DNA from: Suillus spraguei
Taxonomy: Eukaryota > Basidiomycota > Agaricomycetes > Boletales > Suillaceae
Length of the DNA: 64,000 bases
Direction of reading: 5' to 3'
Assembly: GCA_016800925.1 (NCBI GenBank)
Contig: JABCPU010000061.1
Span: forward strand, 124,001 to 188,000
Part shown: piece after piece, positions 11,546 to 22,822 of the stretch
Numbering within the stretch: the first letter of the stretch is position 1
Layout of the letters: each line of letters starts with the position of its first letter
Notes under the pieces: model-generated
The model's database searches: none
Told to the model about the DNA's origin: nothing
The model's input: the letters and a program-made list of their open reading frames with translations, nothing else
Translations under genes and position numbers: made by a program

Positions 11546-14086
11546 ATGTTTGACGAAAGTCAACCAGCCTCTCCGAACCAGCCAGTTGTGGCGTTGGCAC
11601 CTCTGGAACCCGAATGGCAGCCAATCTTCCAGGCCTCTAACCAGATCGTGTTGTATAATCCAACATCGCACGCTCTATCTATAACAAAGTCCTCTGACCA
11701 ATTGTATTTTTCGGACTCGTCATTGTGTCCCTACTGTCATCGTCCTCTTCCCAATGGATTCCATAGAAATGGTTCTTCCGGCAATATTCGGTCCAATTCT
11801 GGATACCACTCCCGAGCATCAAACTACTTTCAGCTTCTTGCTGCAAATCAGACGTCTTCGAGGCCGTATAGTCCTCCTCTTACGAGTGGCAACAGTGGAA
11901 GCCGACATAGTGCTTTCCCTCCAGAAGCCATGGCAGAAGGCTACTTCAAAGCTTTTTTTCAGGAGGAGTATCGGTTAGGAATGGGGGCAAATGGGAGTGT
12001 ATATCTCTGCCAGGTCTGCTGAATTTCACTGCACCATATGATTATGTCTCAAGTTTCGTGGGCAGCATGTTCTTGATGGGGAACCACTTGGTTAACATTT
12101 TACATGAGACAGTTATAATGTGCTGAACGAGAATATTAGGTCATTTTGCTGTCAAGAAAATTGCGATAGGAGAGTCCCACTCCTACCTGCTCAACATACT
12201 GCGCGAGGTTCGCAACTGTGGCGATATGCTAATATATCATGCGCACTGACATTGATGTGCTACCAAGATTCGCCTTCTCGAGTCCCTCCACCATAACAAT
12301 ATAGTAACATATCATCACGCATGGCTGGAAACTTATCAGTTCTCTGCTTTCGGGCCGAAAGTGCCTACCCTACAGTAAGCACGGAAAGGCTGACTGATGA
12401 TGATGATGATTAACCATTACTGCATAGCGTTCTCATGCAATGGGCAGAAGGCGGAAGGTAATGCTCTCGAGTATCAAAATATGATCATCATTGCTGAACA
12501 TTGGCTATCAGTTTGGATGACTTCATTTCCCTTCGCCTGGGACGTTCAATCGGACTTCCGCACATGCAATCCTCTTCATCGCCTGCCCCTGACGATCCAA
12601 CTCCATCTGCACGTATACGTGCATTTCGTGTCATGAAGCGTGCCCCACCAGAGGAACGCGAGCGATTACGGCGGGAGATGGAGGAGAGAACCAATAGCCG
12701 CGGGAATCGTCCCTCATGGAAAGCTGTTCATCTTCTCAGCGCAGAGGAAGCGCAAAGTTTGTTTGCAGACGTGACGCATGGATTGGCCTTCTTGGTGCGT
12801 TACCATCGATGTTCCAACGTTGGCATACTGATGATGCTTGGTATCTGAAGCATGATAAATCCATTCTTCATTTGGACCTCAAACCTGGTAACGTGCTACT
12901 GACTTGGGACGAAGGAAGACTCATGTAAGTGCGTTTTTTTCCGGTTATGGTGCCAATGCCGATATGGTTATGTGCAGCCCTCGAGCAATGTTGTCGGATT
13001 TTGGGACTTCCCGAGATATGGTACAATCGAGTGGCGTTCGATCGGGTAACACGGGAACGTGAGTATTCGATTGCCATCGTTCGGCTTTAATCCACTCAAT
13101 CCAACAGTCTTGAATACGCCTCGCCAGAGTCCCTTCCATCGCCTGTTACAGGAGTTCTCCGACAGATTGACTCAAAATCTGACATGTGGTCTCTTGGGAT
13201 GATCCTGCACAAGATGCTTTTCTTTAAGTTACCCTACCGCTACGCAACTGAAGGAGAAGCCACTGCATACGATGAAGCCGACAAGATGGACAAACTAGAG
13301 CAGGAAATTTTGGGGTATATTGGGTGCGGTTGACTCAAACCCGTTTGTGATCTAGTTACAGACCAGCTCCCAGATTCCGATCGACATCTGCACTTGCAAC
13401 AACTTTTGAGTCCCGCCGTCTCCCGCGTTCGTTCTTGATATTGCTCGAGGGCCTTTTGAGCATCAACCCCTCTCTGAGACCCTCGTGCGAGCGCATCGTA
13501 AGCGCCATGCGAGAAGGACGAGTAAGACGAATAACCTCTCACCTTTGATCATGTTGTTAATAGTTTATGTTTTTAGTTTGATCCTGTGACGCCATATAGC
13601 CCTCCTTCCAACAAGTCTCTCATCCCACTGCGACGAAAACCTGACAATTCTGAGGCTGTTCAGACTGAACACAGTCCCTCTGATACTTCTCTGTCGCCTA
13701 CAGAACACAAGCAAGAAGAAGTTGCCGAGACGTTGGACAGAAGAAGCATACTCCGTCTCCCTTCTCCACTTTCAGGTCGTCGGGCCGACACGGTGAACTT
13801 GATTATAGAGTATCTTACTTTCCTACGCTGGAAACCACCGAAGGTCGCATGGGTTAACACGCTCAAAGCGTGCATCCTCGCTGCAAAGGTATGTTTCAGG
13901 GAAGCACCTTTAGGCGTCGTGTTGATAAGGCTATTACAGACATTGTCGACAGTATCTATGTGGCCCTCTCGCCCGGTCCTCCTCGCCATTACCGGACTTC
14001 TTGCTATTCTGGATACGATGTTTGATGGTCTCGAGGCTTCTTTGGTGCTTGGGGCGCTGCATGTGGTGATAATTCGGTGGTGCTAA
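11546..14086 (+). CDS. IKS1: IKS-family serine/threonine protein kinase
   Basis: Eleven exons: 11546-12013, 12066-12090, 12140-12207, 12268-12374, 12428-12457, 12512-12794, 12851-12924, 12978-13058, 13108-13314, 13356-13521 and 13577-14086. All introns are GT-AG and the frame is unbroken for 672 residues. The N-terminus has CPYCHRPLPNG, then FFQEEYRLGMGANGSVYLC (glycine loop), HFAVKKIA (VAIK lysine), LHLDLKPGNVLL (catalytic loop), LSDFGTS (DFG) and LEYASPES (APE region). The hinge MQWAEGGSLDDFI is followed by an insert of about 60 residues. This order is typical of the IKS kinases, named after the budding yeast Iks1. The HRD arginine is replaced by leucine. The last ~120 residues contain hydrophobic stretches (LLAITGLLAILDTMF, LVLGALHVVIIRW), suggesting membrane association. 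Substrates are unknown. Confidence 0.9.
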
Positions 14087-14352
14087 ATTGGAATTCCGAT
14101 GTGATGACCCAATTGATCTTTCGAGTTACATGATTATGATGCAGGTGGTATTACCACTTTCAATATCACGCGCCACGGTTGGTTTCAGGAGCTATTTTTT
14201 TGGTGGAAGCATTAAAAATTTACTGTACAATATCGTACTGCCGTATGCACTAAATATTGCTACATGGAATACTGTTTTTCATACAGGCTAGTGGGCACTA
14301 GCATCCGAACATGTAAAGCACCATCTGAACTTTGAACAATGCCGTCGAGTCA

Positions 14353-16759
14353 CTACCGAGCAACAGTCGGCGGAGGAACAATGCGGATGTTTGAATCTTC
14401 ACGAAGCCGATAAACGGGTATAAGCGAATTTGTGGGCAGCAGCGAAGGCGTGGGGTGGGTCAGCGGTGCCTGCTTATATTCTACTACTTTGAAGCCATCT
14501 CCCGTTTTGATTACGTTACCTGGGCCTACTGCGAGGCGTGAAACCAGCGCCTCTTGAACAGAAGACAACACTAGAAACGAGTAATTGAGTATCCCGCTCT
14601 CCCCATGCAAGAATAGTTATTATTACCTGCTTCTTCCTCCCTGGCAGCTGGCCACTGGAAAGCTAGTGTAAGACCCATTCTCGGACTAAACACTATGCAT
14701 TCCTCCCTGCCTGCTCTGAGTTTGAGGGCCATCAGGATATGTTTTCCAGGCAGTCCCTTTAGCTCCTTGAGCATAACGGGATCAAATCGGGGGTCGAACC
14801 TATCAGCGTATTGTTGAACTGGTCGTGCAGAGAAAGTGACGGGGTAAACTGAAAGGTCTGTTTCCAGAACTAGATAATCAATATCTTCTGGGTAGTCCTT
14901 TCGTGCTTGTTCCATGGCTTCTTGTATTCGGTCAGCGTATAGCGAGTAGTTGAAAGTTTCCACGAGCATGATGAGAGGAAGGCTACCGCGAATGTGTTTG
15001 GACCCGCCGAAACCTTTGAAAAGTCTGTTAGTACATGTCGTGTATGCGTAAATGAGAGACAGACCACCAGCTGAATGGAGGACAGGGCATGCGGTACGAT
15101 GTCTGCTTTTCCAGTCTGTTCTCTGGCAACCCCGGGAACAATATCGTGCGACGAAACACCCACAGCACCGATAGCGAGGACGCTCATTGTTGTCATATGG
15201 ACACTGAAGACGTCATAAGCCTATGGGGTGCAAGATCAAGCTAACCCCAAAAATACCTCTGAATTCGCACACTTTTGTTCATAGAAAGGCAGTGGGCTGG
15301 TTTTTCTGCAGATATTGAGTATCTGACGAGCGGCTTGTTGGACCAAAATCCATGATTGTTGCACCTCATCGTCTTTCTTTGCGTGAGGTCCAAGACGGGT
15401 CATGCTATCGGCAGTTCGATCCATTACTTTTTGGAAGTGGTGCAATACTTTATGGTACATCAAAAATCGCGGAATGAGTTTGAGGAAACTAGAGGCCATC
15501 TGCGGACAGCGAAACCCAGCCTGCAGCACCAATTGGATAAATCCGGCATGGAGGACCTGGCATAGAGCTGGAATGCACGCCTCCGATTGACGTAGTATCA
15601 CATCTATATAATCGAAGGTATCTTCCAGGATCATAGTGCATCTCTCTGCAGCCGAGGTTTCCGTTGAGGGACTGACTCTCGTACCAACAAGAACCGGCCA
15701 CGTTTGAAGCAAAGCTGTCACAACATCCGAAGGTGCGCCGTGCAAGATGAGCTCTTCTTGGCATGTAGCATCCATGATGCTGACCAAGGAAAGAAAGCGG
15801 ATTGAGATTGATAAAGCATCGACAAATCCCAGCATCGCAGTTACAAACCCATAATTTGCGGTCTTGTGATTCTTCATATCGCCGATCTTCCTTCCGAACC
15901 ACCGAATATATCGTAGTGCGGAACCTACGAATGGCTCATATCCACCCATTGCGTCAAGTAGGTTGTGCAGAGTAGGCAGAGCAGATGGTGCTGGAAGCGC
16001 ACCCATGCACGTTGTAATGATTCCGACCATAATTCTCCTTACATGTCCCGTCATCTCATCATCGACGCCCTCCTTCCCGTCATGCCGAAAAGACGCATCA
16101 TGTCGGAGCAAATCCTCATCCTTCAATTTCCCGATATAAAGCCATAGCTTCGCAATGAACTGTTGAACAGATATATTTGTCTGGATCAGCTGTTGTCCTG
16201 CGACGGAGACCGCCATCTGCGAGAGGGCACGAGTTGTGATGGAGACTGCGTCCACATCGCTCATGTCGAAACCTTTTTGGGGATCCTTCCGAGGTGGAAA
16301 GGGTAGAAAATGCCGGTACATGAACTGAAGCCATGGAAAGAGAGTGTTCCAACGTCGCACTAGTGCATCCGTGATCATCTTGTCCGCGAGAGATTCGTTG
16401 AGGACCCCACGCAAGCTAGCACATGTTTGTACGATACTCATCAATGACAATTTGGCCAATACAATGACTTTCTGAACTTCATCAGTCGGCAGAGGTTGAT
16501 CGGGGATCACAGTTGGGTCCAGATGATTGTAAAAGATGGGGAGCAATGCCATGTTCGCCTCAACATCGGTTGAATTATCGACCCAATGGTGGAGTTTGCG
16601 GAGATCATGCACCACACCTTCAAGGGCTCCATCTGTTGAGCGCTGAAAAAAGCCAGTTGATATCATCTGGGATCGCGCAGGAGATTCAAGAATTTGATTT
16701 ACCTGGATACGCTTGGGTAGAGATTTTAAAGCAGTTCTTTCTTGTGCAGTTAAGGGCAT
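14353..16759 (-). CDS. MYND-type zinc finger protein (paralogue A)
   Basis: Four exons: 16759-15257, 15203-15068, 15013-14627 and 14570-14353. The frame is intact for about 747 residues; the donor of intron 2 could instead lie 3 nt downstream. The first ~500 residues are helical and Leu-rich (FPWLQFMYRHFLPFP) without a known name. A MYND finger follows across the first splice junction: KCANSECPYDN, then RCCGCFVARYCSRGCQRTDWKSRHRTAC, with the CxxC, CxxC and HxxxC pattern complete. The C-terminal ~190 residues (DIDYLVLETDLSVYPVTF, LPGKHILMALKL, FSPRMGLTLAF) also occur in the MYND gene at 51.4-53.7 kb, so this three-part layout defines a family. MYND fingers bind proline-rich peptides; the role here is unknown. 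The start is the first ATG in frame. Confidence 0.85.
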
Positions 16760-17197
16760 ATCGGTAGTTTTTAGCACTGACAATGCTCATTGGGCAGTGT
16801 AGAACGAAAAAAAGTGTCAAAGGTTCTACAACGCGGCTGCGACATGTCGTACGGACACATATGAAGTCGTTGCTTGAAAATGCTGTGATGAGCGCTTACC
16901 TTCCTACTAACAAGCGCCTAAATTGTGGCGCGAAGTTTTGGCTTGCACCAACCAAAAATTTGAAAGTTGTTGTCAATCAGCAGGTTTCCAGAATCCACAA
17001 GTAATCGAACCCTCCGGAAGACTTTAGGTGGTTACTAAATTTTCCGTAAAATCAGGACCAAACCTCTCGAGGTGCTCATCCACCAAATACCCATTGTTTT
17101 GCCTCGCGAGGTAGCTCGGTTCCCTGTACGATTACATAACGCAAATCAGCTGATCTTCAAGTTGACCACAACCGCGAACTATGAACTGGTCCCATCA
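16760..17197. promoter_or_regulatory. Divergent promoter region between MYND protein A and glomulin-like gene
   Basis: About 440 bp between outward-reading genes. The plus frame upstream of 17198 is open from about 17072 but without strong protein character. A short 5' exon of the glomulin-like gene cannot be excluded. Confidence 0.4.
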
Positions 17198-19188
17198 ATG
17201 GCTCTAAACTCAAAGGATACCTTGCTTAAGGCGCTGCAACTGTCGCCTGACCTTAACGATGAGGCATTCAACCTCACATCATAGTTTGAATTTTTGTCTG
17301 AGGCGATTCAAAGGCAATCGGCAGAAACATCTCTGCCATAATAACTGTTGCAGTCGATGATGAAACACACCAGCCGTCTCTCAAGACTGTATACGATAAC
17401 ATTCTTCAATATCATGAAGGTTCATCCCTTCTTGTAAGTAACATATTCATATTCTATTATATTTCGGAGCTGAATGGTCTCCCTGTAGGAACCCCTTGAC
17501 ATCCTGCCCGATCTTCTTCGGTGCCATCGTAAAGAGGCTGTTGACCTCATTAGCCTGATTTCCGAAAACAGCAGTCCGAAGGAGGTGTTGATCGTCATCC
17601 AGGAAACCTTGGAACAACTAACCCAGCTATCCCGTGAAGATAAGGATGAGGATGAAGAGGAGCATGTTTCTGGATCTGCCCAGTGTCTTATCAACGTTAT
17701 CATGCTGTCTACAAAATGTGAGTGTGTTGCAGGTCGGTCGACCGCTAACATCTAAGGAACTTCACAGCTGTACCCAGATTAATTCTTGGAAAGAGAACTG
17801 CGCTGAGCGTAGTCTCACCCTTGATATCTGGTGTCAGTTCAGCTGTTTCTTCGCTAGAAAGTCACTTCACGCGGGATAGTGGGCGTTCATTACTCGCAAG
17901 GGTTTCTGGCATGTCGGAGGCATTTTACAAATGGATCTTCAAAACAGGCAGCGAAGCAAATGTTGTGGAGGCGAGGGTATGTCTACAGCATTTGCATTTG
18001 TGATAGACGCAGACTCATCAATTTGCAGGAAATTATCAGATTACTTCTGGACACGAGTGTCTTGGCTTGTGCATCGTGTATCAGGGCATCGTTATGTGCC
18101 AGAGCTTTCGAGATGTACTATCCTCGTCTTACACTGTCTTCTGCAATCGAACCCGAGTGGCAAGAAGGGGAGCAGGCCATGTTGAACGTATTGGTAAGCC
18201 AGAGAAACCGTGGAATGTCATATATTCTGAATCGTATTAGACTACCCTTCGGGTAATGACACTGTCACCACAGGATGTCTTGGATAATCCGACAATGAGT
18301 TCTCTAATTATACTTGCTCACGAGCAACAGAACTACCCACTACCGAAAGATCTGTCCTCCAAGTTGCATTCGATGCTCATCACTTCAATTCAGATGAATT
18401 TCGCCATCGACGAGTCTCTCTTCCTTATCTTTCGCTGCGTTACGCAAGATCGCACACAGCCCGACTTCCCAGCCGACCTTGCCACATCGTTATGCATAGT
18501 TCTTCCCGCTTTGGCAAGCACCCATCTTGACCCATTCATCAGGCATTTTAGTCTTCGGCTGATTGCACTCATTCTCGCACAACTGCCATCTATATTGCAG
18601 CAGCAGATACTGTTAACCCTAGCATCTGATGCGGAGCTTCCTCAAATGCGGGCAGCCGCTATTGGTCTCCTTAAGGAATTTGTTTTAGAAGCACTGCGAG
18701 TGCCCGCATTGTCAGAAGAACAGAACGTTTTGGCTTCGCCACTGCTCATAAGATCTTTCGGCCCGATTCTGTTCAGGACAATGCCGCCTGATTACTTATC
18801 AACGGTCCAGGTGGCTGACGACATGGAAAAATCATTGGAGCCCTCTCGGATCGCAGAGGTGCTATCATTTTATTATGTATTACTGCAACGGGACAGGGAC
18901 AACAAGGTATATTCTTTTGTCCATAATGCAAATCAAATTGACGATGTCCTAGACTGGTATACGAAACCCGGACACCATCGCGAGCGTAGAATCGTCACTA
19001 CTGCGGCCTTTGCGCTCTTTTTTGGAAAAGTGGTCGAATGCTGAAGGTATGAGGATGTTGTATTTTTGCTTTATACAGCCTTGACAGGTTATTGTTATTC
19101 TACAGCTAAGCCTATTCTTCCTGTAATCTCCCTGCAGATCGGCCTGGAAAGAATAGACAACGCTGTACGGACCATCCAAAGCCAGTAA
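17198..19188 (+). CDS. Glomulin/ALF4/YAP-binding family protein, with an interrupted first exon
   Basis: Seven exons: 17198-17433, 17489-17717, 17768-17976, 18029-18193, 18274-18906, 18953-19046 and 19106-19188. All introns are GT-AG; exons 2-7 splice in frame. The helical-repeat body (HLDPFIRHFSLRLIALILAQ, ELPQMRAAAIGLLKE) and the C-terminus (SLLRPLRSFLEKW, GLERIDNAVRTIQSQ) resemble the YAP/ALF4/glomulin family. Plant and animal members bind cullin-RING ligase components, and a yeast relative acts at kinetochores. In exon 1 the frame MALNSKDTLLKAL meets TAG at 17282-17284. The same frame continues (FEFLSEAIQRQSAETS), then needs one extra base near 17337 to reach the frame of TVAVDDETHQPSLK. 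Exon 1 is 236 nt, one short of a multiple of three. With both defects ignored the product would be about 549 residues. Confidence 0.65.
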
Positions 19189-20398
19189 TTAAGCAACGCA
19201 CTAGGCTACACTAGGTCGCCGAGCGGAACGGGATAATTTGGCTAAGTATCAAATTCCACATTAGTGTTTTTACTTGGGGTCTTCTATGCAGTGGCGCTTA
19301 CAGATGACAATATCATGGTTCACTAGTTCAGGATTTTGGACATGCCTGATTTGTGCCTTCTTCGAGTAATTTCCAAGTGATATCCAAGTCCCCATATTAC
19401 CAATTGGGTTATTTATACTACGTCATCATTACGCCAGCGCAATCGTCCCATTCCCATCCTCTTGGGCAGCGCTGCAGCGGCAACTTATCGGACCGGCCGA
19501 CCTCCCCGACCCCTCGTCAACACGCTGGGGGAATCCTCTTCCCGGCCCTTTAGTTGTCCTTCCCATCCACATCCCAGTCTGAGGCAGCTTGGAATTCTGC
19601 GGCGAAGTCCATCATTTGTTCTGCATTGCGAATATTATAATTCACGTCCAACAAACTCAGCATCAAGCAAAGGTTAGCGCGGACGTTATCGAGCATCTCA
19701 AATGCCATTCTGTTAATTTTTCCCGGGAGGTTCTCCCATCTGCCTGGTGGTGCCAGCTGGCCCAAGTGAGTCCTGCCCTATGGCAGGATCGCAGAGTTCT
19801 ACCCACAATCCTAGCTCCGTGGCTCAGCATCAAAGAAGGCAAGACTTCTTAGACTCGTGTTGTCCTTGTATATAGGCCGCGTGCTCCAGTAGCATTTTCA
19901 CTCTGTCCGATTGTCGCACCGGCTGATTCTGGGGCGCGCACGCTTGAATACACGATCCTGGGGCGTTCTTGGCACTCCAATGCCACGGCGTCCGGGGAAT
20001 CATGACGAGTCCACGCTTTAACCCAGTCAATACTTTCATGAATCAATGAGCTTGCTGCGCGTTATCGACTACACCGCACACCCATTCAAAGCATTTGCCT
20101 GCATGTGGAATTCAATAATTTTCATGGCAGGTATATACCACTGGATTGGCGCTGTACCCCTGAGATGGCTACATTGAAGGAAGCGTGGGTGATACATCGG
20201 AGACATTAATTTGGAATGAGCTTCGTGAGCATACATTATAGTATGAAAGATGCAAGCAGTAGGCTAAAGTTATCCTAGGTGAGGCATAGGAGCGATACTG
20301 GATTGCTGTTCTGATTCGGGGTAAGCGAATCTAGATATAAATATAGTAACGTTCCGCAGTGCATCGCACAACTCGCAACTATCTCAACCGAACGGTAT
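19189..20398. other. Intergenic region with one doubtful small reading frame
   Basis: On the minus strand, 19765-19550 reads as a plausible amphipathic protein end (MAFEMLDNVRANLCLMLS, DFAAEFQAASDWDVDG), and 20046-19849 and 20039-19830 give two further open frames. I could not connect them with splice sites or recognise a family, so this may be a small unknown gene or a relic. Nothing else was seen. Confidence 0.3.
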
Positions 20399-22467
20399 TT
20401 AATATTGGGTATTCTGGTACTTGAGCTCCAACATTCGCAGGGGGATGTAAAGTAGCGCCGCAAGAGGGAATGCAATCTCGAAACCAATATCGCCCGAGGT
20501 AATGCCGATGGGACCCTGGAACCACAATTGGTTCATGCAGGGTATAATTAGGCCAAAAGACAGTATGCAAGCTGCCATAGCAGCTGCTCCCCAAGGCAGA
20601 CGCCCCGGGACATTCCATATGGCGTGATTATAGGTGCTAAAGTCACCTTTCCGGAAGTAGTGGTGTTCAACAAGGAGGATGGCGCCGTACGCACTTGCCC
20701 AGTAACCGATTAGTGAAAGGAAATTGGTCAACGCCGTATAGAATCTATGGGCGCCGACTATTGATAAAGGCAATGCGCTGTCGGCGTCCGGATTAGCCGG
20801 TGACAGGATAGACAGTACGAATTGGAAGATGTACATTACCGTGCCAACAATCGAGAAGACGTATCTTGGGACTTTTGACGTCACTGGGACCATCACCTGG
20901 AAATTGAAACACATAGAATAAAGCGTGGCCGCAATGTTGCCAGTGACGCTTAGGCTGAGAAGAACGGTGAGGAACTTCCCAAAGTTCCCAGCGGGGCTGA
21001 GCATCGCCTCCAAGAGGCCGCCGACGTTGCCTTCCGTTCCGTAACCCTCATTCCAGCTAGGAACGTTTGGTGCAGCAAGGACTACTGCAGCTCCAAGGCA
21101 CTCCAGAAGGACCTAATACAGATAGATCAGAAAACACTTAGCTCAGGGGGTACCAGATGAAGAGGCTGACGTACGATAGGCACGATGTACCCCAGATATG
21201 CATACCAAAATATAGTGGACCTGAAAAACAACATATTTAGACGTAACGCCACAGGGCATGAAATAATACCTACCGGGGAGCGGTGGGCGAGTAGTACATC
21301 GTGAAATCAGATGCCATTGCCGAGTAGGTAATAACGAATCCAGCAACGACAGATGCGAAGCTGAGAATGCTGGCAGCGGTTGCTGGTTCCGCCGGTTGAA
21401 CATTGTACAAGTTCTTGCCGCCCACGCCAAGTGCGACCAAGAATGCGATAAGAACTGGGAACCACGCAACACGTTCGTACCTAGAAGACGTAAAACTAGG
21501 ATTTTAATGAATAGAGAATGCCGCTTACCAGTTAAGGACTCTGTAGCCCATGAAGGAGATCTAGAGGTGTGAATATTGTGAAGGCAAAGGATTTCTAGAG
21601 TCACGTAAGAGAACTTACGAGGAGGGCAATGATGAAGATAATGACAATGCCGACACTGATACGGGTTTAGGTAAAATGTCCAATTTTGTGGAAGGCCATG
21701 CCATACGCACTCCCAACTCATATTACTAGACACACTAGCCAGTGCCTGACCACCGAGTATACCATTGAGAATATTGAAGCCACATAGGCCGATCAAATTG
21801 AGGATGGCAGGTATAATGATGCCAAAGTATCTTGAAAGGGAGTCAGGCTATAACATATATTGAAAAACAAGCACACATACCCAAAGCTATATCTAGATTG
21901 AATCATCTGACGCATGCCAGTTCGAGGACCCCAAGTATTTCTGCGAAAGAGAAGTCAAGTACTGATCCGGTATCCATGTTCGGAAAAGAAAACCGACAAA
22001 TATGCAGGTAACAGGCATGCCAGGAGATTAAAAAATAAGATAACGAGACAAGAATCCCGAAGGCCAAGTCCGAAAGCGATTGGACCGAGAGTTCCAGAAG
22101 AGAAGCTGGTTTATCTGTAAGAACGAGCTGATAGTCGGAATGTTCTGAAAACTCACGAGAGGATATTGAAGTTCATTGAGAACCAAACGAAGAAAATTTT
22201 GTAGTATTGAGTGTCTGTCCGCTCCTCTTCAGAAACTGGAATGGTACCTGTGAACGACCCAACTCAGATGAGATGAATATTTGGTTGTAAGGAAAACCCA
22301 CCTCGTTCCTCCACGCCCCAGCTGAGAAGAGATCTTGCTACTGGATGAGAAAGCCATCCATGCTTATCTCCGGGGATGATCACAGAGAGATCATCCCTAG
22401 ACGCGGAATCCTTCTCAATGTCAGTGACTGAGTTCTTCTCCTGTACATGATGATTGTCGGACATCAT
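20399..22467 (-). CDS. NCS1 purine/cytosine permease (FCY2-like)
   Basis: Eleven exons: 22467-22302, 22247-22157, 22105-21998, 21940-21881, 21830-21711, 21655-21619, 21560-21529, 21480-21274, 21220-21175, 21112-20835 and 20777-20399. Every intron is GT-AG and the frame stays open for 507 residues. It is a multi-pass plasma-membrane symporter for nucleobases such as cytosine and purines. Family landmarks: the charged N-terminal tail ending in LLSWGVEERG, FSSGTLGPIAFGLGL, GMRQMIQSRYSFGYFG, LNLIGLCGFNILNGILGGQALA, VLNWYERVAWFPVLIAF, the loop SAMASDFTMYYSP, IVGAHRFYTALTNFLSLIGYW and EHHYFRKGDF. The length is normal for fungal members. A 57-nt intron inside the last large block (20834-20778) restores the conserved GTVIALPLSIVGAHRF. 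The two-codon start ATGATG at 22467 was chosen; the upstream extension is non-ATG. Confidence 0.92.
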
Positions 22468-22822
22468 AAGGGAGATGAACAAGGGATGGGTAATCACAAA
22501 ACTTCGCAAGGAGTGCCCTAAATATAAGGATTACGAGGCACCCATTCAAGTTAGTTATCCACGGTCGGAAGTTTCAAAACTATCGGGAGAATCGATCTAG
22601 ATGATCATGTGGCATTTGGCTGTAATCAGGTACCATTTAGTACTGGTTGTCGGCAGGACTAGTTTTGACAAGCCTGGAATAAAATTCATATAGATTTATT
22701 TGTAAATATCAACCCTTGTTCCCACGATCATTTTCCCCGAAATTTAGTCAACTCGTGAGACGCGCTTGAGCTTATTCGCGCTCTCGACGCCGACAACAAC
22801 CTCGACCTCGCTCTCATTGACG
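22468..22822. promoter_or_regulatory. Divergent promoter region between permease and MOB-like gene
   Basis: About 355 bp between outward-reading genes, AT-rich around 22680-22710 (AGATTTATTTGTAAATAT). No specific site was identified. Confidence 0.4.
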
